From assembly GCA_000611775.1 (NCBI GenBank), contig KK106983.1, positions 2,476,808-2,540,807 of the forward strand: 64,000 bases of DNA. The letters run 5' to 3'. Position numbers and translations under genes: made by a program. How positions within the stretch are numbered: position 1 is the stretch's first letter; each line of letters begins with the position of its first letter. The DNA is from Umbilicaria muhlenbergii (lineage: Eukaryota; Ascomycota; Lecanoromycetes; Umbilicariales; Umbilicariaceae). Below the pieces are notes generated by a model. That model made no database searches. It saw only the letters and a list, made by a program, of their open reading frames with translations, and had not been told where the DNA came from. Positions 54,139 through 63,238 of this stretch are shown piece after piece.

Positions 54139-57018
54139 CATTGAATGTTATATTCATTCAGCATTGATTATAATAGTTTACATACATCTTATTAACTTAT
54201 TGTAGCTGTTTTTAAGTTGTTGTAATTTAATCTTGAAGCTGCTGTGCATCTGTATAAAGTTTTATTTATTTATGTGAGTGTTGTATAAACAGCCTGCTTA
54301 AACTCATCTGAGAGTCTCACTTTAAATTAAACTGAAAGAGACTCATACCTGTGGCAGCATGTATAAAGTTGTTATATGAGAACTCAATGCAGAGTAAAAG
54401 CTTCACTCAGTCTTCTTACTGCTTATTAATAAATATGTGTAAATACACCTTCAGGGACTGATTCTGCCTCTCAGTTTAATCATCAGTTTGCAGATGAAAA
54501 GCTGTTGACATATTATAATAATACTGCATGTCAAAGTAAAAGTTGATTCATTATTTTAACATAAACAGCTTGTCTCTATCTGTGATTAAAACTTTTAACA
54601 TGTTATGATACTTGATTGTGTTCTGAATAAACACTTTAATAAAGTCAGTAACTGACATTGTCTTCTGTATTAAAATATAATAAGTTATTTTGATCAATTT
54701 ATTAATTATGACAAGGATTGAATCTCATATTATACTTTCATACATGCTGCTTAGTGACAGGTCTGTAATGAAGTTCATTGTTATTATATGTCATGATTCA
54801 GTTGAGACTGATAATGAGTTCAATAATTTGTATAACTTATGATGAGATAACTTTACCTTTTGATATTTGACATAGTCATAACAGTAGTATCATACATCTT
54901 TGATGATGTTAAATCAGTTATAAGATTGTTACATTAATTTTATTATTCTTAACTTCTTGAAATGACCTGTGAAGACATCATCATGATATTAATTAATTAT
55001 TACATTGCAGAGGGCAGAGTTTTGTAAAACATAAATCTTATCATCATAATATATGACATTATTTTTTTCTTGTCAACATTTTCATATATTTGACAGTATA
55101 AATGTCATATTTGATGTTGATAGTATAAATATCACATTTGACTGCATCTCTGATGTTATAATCATCTCAGAGTATATGTTTATATTCATATTTATCATCT
55201 CAGACTCAGTCAAGTTGTTTTTATCCTTAATAAAGGTAGTTAATTCTTGTTGTACTCATTATATCAAATCATCTTTTGACTGCTCAGTATGAATTGCACA
55301 TTTAAGTTGTTTAATAAACATTTTTATATAAGCTGTTATCTTCTCACTTATTGATGAGTGAGTAGACATAAGTTGAAGCACTTTAATAATATTAGCAGAA
55401 GTATTATTCTTAATTTAAAAATTAATAAAAATATGACTTGTGTCATCATTTATAACTTCAATGTTTATTAAATTATTTTTAACTGAGTGCTGTTGAGACT
55501 CTGCATATTTAAACTCTCTGACTGAGTAATGACTTGCTTCTCAAGCAGATAAATACTGCATGATGTGTATTTTAATAATATTATTGATTTCTTCTGATAT
55601 GACACAGCTTGCTTCTTGAGCAGATAAGTTTCACACTGTGAGCATTTAATGTACAGAACTCATCAAGTGTTAGTTTAAAATAAAAAAAATTATGCTTAAC
55701 AACAGCATGACCTTGTAAAGATAACTTTCACTAATGAATCAACCTCATGAGAGAACTCAGTCAATGAATATCATTCTTAACACTTCATGAAAGTGATTAA
55801 AGAAGTCAACATCATTGATGATATCTCATGAAGATGTGATTTAACAATGAATGTCTTGTGAAGACAACTTCACTGAGGTGATTACTTCACATAAATTAAT
55901 CTTATAAAAGAGCTCAGTCAATGAATATCACTTCTGACACTTCATGAAAGTGACTAGAAGAGTCAACATCATTGATGATATTTCATGAAGATGTAATTCA
56001 ACAATAAACATCTTGTGAAGTCAGCTTCACTGAGGTGATTGCTTCATGTGAATTAATCTCATAAAAGAACTCAGTCAATGAATATCACTTTTAACACTTC
56101 ATGAAAGTGATTAAAGAAGTCAACATCATTAATGACACTTCATGAAAATGTGATTCAGCAATAAACACCTTATAAAAACAGCTTCATTGAAGTGACTGCT
56201 TCATGAAATCTTCCTCAGACTGATTAACTTCAAAAGAGATATATTATGAGGTTAAAGCATGTTTCACTTTCTTTCTTAATAATAATTCCCTACTCACTAG
56301 CAATATCATACTATTGTAAATCATCAATTATAAGTTTAAGTCATTATTGTCACATAGCTTCATAATTTCTTAATTAAAATATTACCTCATGATAATATAC
56401 TTACACACACTGCTGATGTTTTAATGAGACTGCTGATTTTTTTCAACATGATATGACTTGCTTTTAAAGCAGGTAGATGATGTACTGTTGATGTTTTAAT
56501 TATACTGCTTATCTTTAACATGATACTTTCATTATTATAGTTTACTTCTTCTTAAGCAGATAAGTTCTGCACTGTTGATATTTTAATGAAATCATCATCT
56601 TCAGTATTCATTGTACTGATAATATTCATTATGATAAGTATAACATTTTTTTGTTATAACTTCTGTTGTATTAAGCATTTTAATTATAATTTATTACAGC
56701 TTGCTTCTTCTTGAGCAGATAAGTTCTGCATCATTGATGTTTTAATGAAACTGTCATCTTCAGTAATCATTATACTGAGTAGATGATGCACTGCTGATGT
56801 TTTAATAATATTATTGACTTCATTTAACATGATACTTTCATCATTTTCATTACAGCTTGCTTCTTCTTAAGCAGATAAATTTCACACTGTTAATGTTTTA
56901 ATGAGATCATCATCTTCAGTGTTCATCATATCAGTAGTATTCATTGTGATAAATATAACATTCTCTTATTATAGCTTCTGTCATACTGAGTGTCTTGACT
57001 GCAGTGTCATTATAATAA
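54139..57018 (-). mobile_element. Gy-D copy 2, partial
   Basis: Minus strand, homologous to about 32780-34750 of Gy-D copy 1: integrase core and HHCC region (54139-55050), then the repeat linker (55530-57010) with the same IKTSAV/LPAQEE units and a few less decayed parts. The open plus-strand frame 55053-55292 is a shadow also seen opposite 33696-33908. The left part is cut by Gy-A copy 2 and the right by Gy-F, and a solo LTR lies within the linker. Confidence 0.85.
55637..56405 (+). repeat. Solo LTR of the Gy-F family, 769 bp
   Basis: Starts TGTGAGCATTTAATG, ends ATATACTTACA, and is flanked by CACAC on both sides (55632-55636, 56406-56410). It is the inverse of the Gy-F LTR at 57019-57554. 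It holds three tandem copies of a 157-bp unit (period from CTCAGTCAATGAAT at 55756, 55913 and 56070) where the Gy-F LTR has one. No internal element sequence is present, so recombination between two LTRs probably removed it. Confidence 0.92.
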
Positions 57019-57554
57019 TGTAAGCGTACTACCGTGAGGTAATATCTTAACTAAGGAATTATGAAGCTATGTGACAATAATGACTTAAGCTTATAATTGA
57101 TGGTTCACAATAGTATGGTATTGCTAGTAGGTAGAGAATTATTGTTAAGAAAGAAAGTGAGACATGCTCTGACCTCATAATATATCCCTTCTGAAGTTAG
57201 CCTGCCTGTAGGTAGAGAATTATTGTTAAGAAAGAAAGTGAGACATGCTCTGACCTCATAATATATCCCTTCTGAAGTTAGCCTGCCTGAGGAAGATCTT
57301 GTGAAGCAGTCACCTCAATGAAGCTGCCTTCATGAGGTGTTCATTGCTGAATCACACCTTCATGAGGTGTCATCAATGATGTTAACTTCTTTAATCACTT
57401 TCATGAAGTGCTGAGAGTGATGTTTATTGACTGAGCTCCCTCATGAGGTTGATTCACTAGTGAAAGTTATCTTCACAAGGCTGTGCTGTTGTTAAACATA
57501 ATCTTTCCTATTCTGAATTAACACCTGGTGAGTTCCGTACACCAGATGCTCACA
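57019..57554 (-). repeat. Gy-F 3' LTR, 536 bp
   Basis: Plus strand starts TGTAAGCGTACTACCG and ends GATGCTCACA. Contains an exact 81-bp tandem duplication (57127-57207, 57208-57288) and one 157-bp-type unit with short palindromes such as TTCATGAGG. Left flank is the Gy-D linker. Confidence 0.92.
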
Positions 57555-57572
57555 TTGCCCCCCTCTTTTAAA
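57555..57572 (-). promoter_or_regulatory. Gy-F polypurine tract
   Basis: On the minus strand AAAAGAGGGGGGCAA lies directly before the LTR start TGTGAGC. This is the expected primer site for plus-strand synthesis and confirms that the internal region lies to the right. Confidence 0.85.
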
Positions 57573-58009
57573 GGCTCATGCCTTCATGAGTATGATGATG
57601 TTCACAGTTGCAAGCCTTCACTGAGAAGCGCTTCACAATGCACTGATAACAGTTAAAAAAATGACCCCGTAGGTCAGAAAAAAAAATTTAAAATCATAAA
57701 AAAAATATGTTGTGAAGCTCATTAAAACTCAGTGGGAAAAAGAGTCTCCCTTCACAAGATGTTTGTGAAGTTATGGCTGATTTATACACTGACTCAGTGT
57801 TTGTGATGATTGTTGCTCATTTGTGAGCCTGTTCAGCTGTTCATGAGGTTGTTCAGGTTCACTTTGTCAAGCATCATGAATGACTTCATGCAGGTCATAA
57901 GGTCAGAGTTTTCACTGTTAATAACCTTCACAACTTCAACCCTCTCACCCTCATCAGGTAGATTCATAATAATGATTCTTGTGATGCATTCTTGTGATGT
58001 TTGCCCTCA

Positions 58010-58147
58010 CAATGCTTGCCTTCATGATGCTTGTCTTCATGATGCTTGCCTTCATGATGCTTGCCTTCATGATGCTTGCCTTCATGATGCTTGCCTTCAT
58101 GATGCTTGCCTTCATGATGCTTGCCTTCATGATGCTTGTCTTCATGG
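58010..58147. repeat. 15-bp tandem repeat TTCATGATGCTTGCC, about 9 copies
   Basis: Nearly perfect units from about 58018 to 58147 in the 3' region of Gy-F. Plus-strand reading in the open frame 57810-58355 gives a five-residue CLHDA repeat; minus-strand frames give HHEGK and MKASI repeats. All are open because the unit has no stop, so coding sense cannot be decided from openness alone. The CLHDA strand is the one shared with the downstream cysteine-rich ORF. Confidence 0.85.
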
Positions 58148-58393
58148 TGCCTTTTCACTAACAGTGATACAGCTCATCATGCTTCACACTGACCACATCA
58201 TCAACACCCTCAGGCAAATCATCTGTGATTCTCATTTGTTTCCTCTGTTCATGCAGACCTCTGACTCAGCCCCTTGCAATCAAACCTTTCATGAGGTAGC
58301 CTTTTGCAGAGAGGCTCAGCTTCATGACTGTGTCATCTTGCAGCAGCTTGTCTGACTCACTGATTGTGAGCAAGATCATGAGGTGATCTGTAA

Positions 58394-58945
58394 GTGACCT
58401 TCATGACCCCTTTTCATGAGAACGCTTCACAACTGACCTTCATGATAATAATTGTGAAGACTGAGAACATCCTCTCTCAGGCCTGTGAGTCATGTGTTGC
58501 TGTCACTGCAGGTTGCAACCTCAATCATTTTAAGGATTGTTTCCTCTCCCCTCACACCGTCAAGTGCATGAAGTGTCATCAGCACATCAGCAAGGCCTGC
58601 ATCTTCCTCTGTATGACTTTATGATACATTTTCATGAAGCACTTTTGTTAACTGTTTGCAGCTTCATCTTCATCACCCTCAGCCTCATCATCTTCCTCAT
58701 GAGAACTGAGTTCACCTTCATCCCTGTCTCTGCCCCCGGTCAACCCTGACCCTGAGGGTCGCAAGGAGGCGCGCAAGGCGCGCAAGTGAGAGAAATGCTG
58801 AGTGAACAAGGCTCACAAAGCTGCTGTGACTGCTGCCTAGGCTTGACGCTCCTGTGAAGGTGAAGACTCATGAGCTTCACTGAAGGGAAATACTGCTGTG
58901 ACAAACTGATGATGATTGAGATGTTCAAGCTCTTTCAGAGGTAAA
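58394..58945 (+). pseudogene. Antisense cysteine-rich ORF in Gy-F 3' region
   Basis: Plus strand, opposite to pol. One frame runs from ACESCVAVTAGC through VKCMKCHQHISKACIFL (C-x2-C pairs), a Ser/Pro-rich stretch, GRKEARKARK and a KAHKAAVTAA basic segment, with TGA at likely Trp/Arg sites. A GTATGA...TTTGCAG stretch (58610-58659) could be an intron that joins IFL to the Ser-rich part in phase; GTAAGT...CTCTCAG (58390-58480) is a weaker candidate. The VKCxxC...KACxFL block recurs in Gy-G at 48244-48290. Function unknown; a small zinc-binding protein is possible. Confidence 0.5.
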
Positions 58946-59179
58946 TACCAGCTCCTGTGAGGATTACCCCTCACAGGACTTTAACTCTGAGTTGAACCTC
59001 TTCATGATGCTAAAGATTAATAAGCCTTAACAGGCTGAAGTCAGCATGACTCATTCCTTCATGAGCCTTCAGGCTTCATGAAGTGATTTCATTTTCAGTT
59101 CTTCAGTAACTTAATGCTCTGATGAGCAGAAGGGAACTTAGCCCTTTGCTCAGTTTCCTCATGAACATGTATCAGCATT

Positions 59180-59400
59180 GATTATGACTCATGAAGCCTC
59201 AGAGAAGTCCTCATGAAACTTTTTAATCAATTTCTTGAAGTTGCAGGTGTTATTCATAAGCTCTTAAGTAATCTCTGAGGATTCCTTTCACACAATGCAG
59301 TATTGTAGAACAGGTTTATCCTCAGGGCTGATCACAATTCATGAAGTTGTTATAACCTCAACCTCTCACTCCCTTTCAGCTGAGTTCTTCATGAGGTGAA
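59180..59400 (-). pseudogene. Gy-F chromodomain
   Basis: The minus strand reads EVEVITTS, then EDKPVLQYCIVWKESSEIT followed by ELMNN. This is the chromodomain pattern ('YLV.WKG....TWEP'), with WK kept and Trp-Glu-Pro reduced to a TGA and changes. Lies after the conserved HIYDVFHVSLLHDH block at the integrase end. Confidence 0.8.
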
Positions 59401-60560
59401 GTGATTCAGACTCTGATGTATCCTCACCTGCCTGCAGTTTATGATCATGAAGCAGGCTAACATGAAACACATCATAAATGTGAAGTTCCTCTGATAATTT
59501 CAGTTGATAAACAACATTCTCAATCTTCTTTACAATCTGAAAGGGTTCATAACACTGCCAATTCAGCTTTCATGAGGATCACTTCAGGGTTATGTTCTTG
59601 ACCTTTAATCAGACTAACTGTCTGACTTTATAAGTCACATCAAGGTGAGACTGATTGTAGTGCTTAGCTTGATACTCTTGAGACTTCACAAGAGCTCTGC
59701 AGACTTTTATTCAGATCTTGCAAAGATGCTTCACAAGCTGCTCAGCTTCAGTAGTAGTTCCTTTAACTGCAGAGTACTTCATGAGTTCCTCTGCAGTGAG
59801 CATATCTGATCTAAGTATGAAGTCATAGATGACCTGAAATGATGCCTTTTCAGTAGAAGAGTGTAAACTCACATTGTATGTGAACTCAATTAATGTTAAA
59901 AGTGAGGCTCAATTGTCCTGTTGATAATTAACATAACTTTGCAGGTACTGTTTCAGCATGTTATTTTGTCATTCAATCTGCTCATCAGTTTGCGGATGAA
60001 AGGCAGTGCTCAATCAGTGATTAATCTTCAACATGAACATCAAGTTGACTCAGAGTCATAAGGTAAAAACAGATTCATGATCTGAAATTAAAGCTTGAGT
60101 GACTTCATGCAGTTTAATAATCTCTCTCACAAAGGCCTCTGTGAGTTGATCAGCAGTTCAGTCCTTTCTGGCTGAAATATAGTGTGCCATCTTTGAGAAT
60201 TTACACATCATCATCAGTATGACATCATACACACCCTCATAAGCATGGCCTTTGAGAATTTACACATCATCATCAGTATGACATCATACACACCCTCATA
60301 AGCATGGCTCTCTGAAAGGTCAGTTATGAAGTTTAAAGTGAGTACCTCTTAAAGTCTCTTCAAGATAAGTATGAGCTGTAATAATTCAGGTTATTTTTCA
60401 CAAATGACTCTGACTCCCTGACAGACAAGACAAGAATTGCAGTATTTCTGAATTTGCTTCTGCATGTTCAGCCAGTAGTACTTTGCATGTATTAAAGTAA
60501 AGATTTTCTCTGTCATGAGGTGACCTGCAAGTAACTCATCATGATACTTCTTAATAATCT
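59400..60560 (-). pseudogene. Gy-F integrase
   Basis: C-terminal part: EYQAKHYNQSHLDVTYKV..LVWLKVKNI, a CYEPFQIVKKI block (GPY/F), and YDVFHVSLL. Core blocks are visible upstream on the minus strand, including a TAFHPQTDEQIE-like part near 59990 and a VTDLSERAM-like part near 60310. The zinc region lies at about 60430-60540 with CQSCLVCQG-like Cys pairs. An exact 59-bp duplication (60191-60249, 60250-60308) inside the core shifts the frame. Confidence 0.85.
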
Positions 60561-60810
60561 CAAGTCATAATGACCCTGCATGAGGTATATAAAGCATTGA
60601 GTTAAAGTATAAAAGGTCATTCCTTCATGATCAGAGTGAGTGAGAACTTGACATTCTTGAATTAACTTCATGAGCAGTGATCTGTTTCAGCATATGCTTC
60701 ATGAGGGGATCAATCCGCAAGAATTCAGGTAACATTTCAATGAGAGAGGTGTCAACCTCTTCATAAGATTCTTTCTTCAAAACAGCCTCAGAGGCCTGTT
60801 TCTGTTGATT

Positions 60811-61560
60811 TCACTGCTGAGGACTCATTGTGCCTGCAATTAATACCTCATGAAGGTGTACCTCCTGAGCTAATAAATCATCTTTAAACTCAATTAAAAT
60901 CAGAGCTACTGTCAGGAACAGCATCTGTTGCAACATTAAAACATTCTCAGTCTGATCCTCTTGTTCTGCTTCATGTTGATGATCAGGTCTCTGTGAAGAG
61001 TTGTCAACAAAATTCAGATTTCCCTTCTGATAGATGATAACAAAATTATAGACTGATAAAGTCAACACTCATCAAACCTGTCTTCATGAGAGCTTATGAG
61101 TAGTCATAAAGCTTCACAAGCTCAAATGATCTGATAACACCTCAACTGAATGAGTGAATCCTTCTAAATAGTGCTGTCAATGATGAAAACTCTCAACTAT
61201 CATGAGCAGTTCTTCATCATGAGTTTCATACTTTCATTCTGCGGGTATCATCTTTCATGAGAAATAGGCTGTAACTCTTCACTCATCAGAGTGTTTTTGT
61301 GAGAGAATGCCTGAGATCACATACCCTGAGGCATTCATTTCAAGCTGTATTAATAATGTGATGTTGAAATGCTGCAGGAATGAAGCAGTAGTGAAAGCCT
61401 GCACAAGAATCTTAAAGGCAGTCTGTGCCTTCAAAGACAGGAAGCCTGCCCTTCATGAGATCAACTTCTTATTTAATTTTGCATTAGACCCTTTAGTGAT
61501 CTCTGTGAGAGGTGCAGTGATACATGAGAAGCCCTGTATGAACCTTTGATAAAAATTCAT
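60811..61560 (-). pseudogene. Gy-F RNase H and linker
   Basis: Open part 60811-61068 begins with VYNFVIIYQKGNLNFVDNSSQRPDH, the conserved RNase H end ('YDF.I.YR.G..N.AD.LSRRPDH'), with Asn/Ser changes. The earlier RNase H blocks lie at 61080-61560; the plus-strand open frame 61307-61549 is a shadow. A polar linker follows. Confidence 0.88.
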
Positions 61561-62640
61561 GAAGCTCAAAAATGTTTACACTTCATGCACACTTTCTGAC
61601 TCTGATCAGTTGACAATGATGAATATGTGATTCATCTTCATTTCAACCCTCATATCTGTGATAATGTATCTCAAGAAGGGCACACGCTTCACATTAAACA
61701 AGCATTTAAAAAGCTTTGTGAACAACTCTGCTGTGAAATGTTTACACTTCACGTACACTTTCTGACTCTGATCAGTTGACAATGATGAATATGTGATTCA
61801 TCTTCATTTCAACCCCTGTATCTGTGATAATGTATCTCAAGAAGGATACACGCTTCACATTAAACAGGCATTTAAAAAGCTTTGTGAACAACCTTGCTGT
61901 GAGCAGAGCTTTCAAGATAATCTGAACATGCTGTTCATGCTGACTCTCTTTCATTGAGTAAATCAGTATATCATTCAGGAATATAATCATGAAGATGTTT
62001 AAATGTTCATGAAGGACTTCATGAATATAAGACTGAAAACTCATGAAAGCATTAATAAGCTCAAAAGACATAATCAAGTATTCATACAGCCTGTACCTAG
62101 TATGAAAGGCTGTCTTTCACTCATCACCCTCATGTATGCAGATGTGATAATAAGTGTTTTTAACATCAATCTTCATAAAGATCTGAGCGCCACAGACATG
62201 ATTCATGATCTCATTAATCAATGATAGAGGGTACTGATTCTTTTAAGTAATAACATTTAACCTCTGATAATTCATGCAGAGCTGCAAGCCTTCATCATTT
62301 TTAAGTGCAAAAAGCACTGACACTCCTGTGAAAGATCATGACAGCTGAATAAACTCATTCATGAAGTTGATATTCAAATACTCCTGTAGTACAGTCAACT
62401 CCTTCATGAAAAAATTGTACATAAGGTTAAAAGATGATGTTGTCCTCTTCAGCAGATTAATTGAGTGATCTCCTTTGTGATGAGGAGACAGAGTTTTTGC
62501 TTGAGTTTCTGAAAAGATCTTCATGAGGCTCTTGTAGGCTTCAGGAATCAGATTCATGAAGCTTTTTAATTCATCAAGATTTATCACCTGTAATCTCTGC
62601 ATCATGTAGTTCATCTTAAGGTCTCTGAGTTTTCTCATGA
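61560..62640 (-). pseudogene. Gy-F reverse transcriptase
   Basis: The open part 62336-62638 has the lead-in (IPEAYKSLMKIFSETQ, then HKGDHSINL and MKELTVLQEYL). The second part 61772-62077 has FELINAFMSFQSYIHEVL (expected 'FGLTNAP.TFQ..I'), IIFLNDILIYSMKESQHEQ (catalytic D-D changed to N-D) and LFKCLFNVKRVSFLRYIITDTG. An exact 167-bp duplication (61571-61737, 61738-61904) in the C-terminal part breaks the frame because 167 is not a multiple of three. Confidence 0.92.
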
Positions 62641-63025
62641 GGCCTTTTATGATGATTTCTTTCAGTAATGAAGTTGTTAAAGAGTCTCCTGCATCTGACC
62701 TTCACTGTACTGTAAGATTGATGAAGTCAACCTTCAGATTATTTCATCATAATCATGATAATTTTAAGATTACTAGCATCTTTAAGTCAGCAGAGGTAAA
62801 AGGTTCACAAGTTTATTTTCAGACTCTGAAAGAGTCCTGAATCTCTATCACTTCATGATAAACAAAATAAGTCCGCAAGGTATCTTCTTCAACATGATGA
62901 AGCAGTAACATCTTAAAGACTGAAGATAAGCCCTTCACAATATCCTTATGAAGGAGATTGAGGTCATTAACACTGTCAAGGACAGCTGAAAGTGATCTTT
63001 TTACAAGATGTACTGTGAGTCATAA
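62640..63025 (-). pseudogene. Gy-F protease region
   Basis: Between the zinc knuckle and RT, where the retropepsin belongs. The minus-strand frames contain a VNDLNLLHKDIVKGLSSV-like stretch and others, but I could not place the D-T/S-G motif with confidence. The plus-strand open frame 62637-62840 is a shadow. Confidence 0.5.
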
Positions 63026-63238
63026 TCATGTCTTCATCTTAAAGAACGCACTCTTCTCTGATCTTGACTTCATGATGATCTTCACAGTAGCCTCAGAGGC
63101 TGCTGTAACATGATTACTGTTGTTAACTGAACTGGTTGACAGAGTCCTGCTCACAGTGTTGTTTGACTTCTTCTTAAGACAGTTCAGTTCTTTATGTCTG
63201 TGCTTGTCACAGTAGTTGCAGTCTCCGTCAAAGAACAC
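63026..63238 (-). pseudogene. Gy-F gag zinc knuckle
   Basis: Open for 70 codons. Residues 7-20 read CNYCDKHRHKELNC, an intact C-x2-C-x4-H-x4-C. Lys-rich sequence follows, then a Ser/Thr-rich tail leading to the protease. It would bind the genomic RNA. Confidence 0.92.

Noticed and set aside
57810-58355. A 181-residue secreted cysteine-rich effector with CLHDA repeats
   Set aside because: The frame is open mainly because of the 15-bp repeat, has no convincing signal peptide, and lies in the 3' region of Gy-F. I keep only the repeat and the downstream Cys-rich block as observations.
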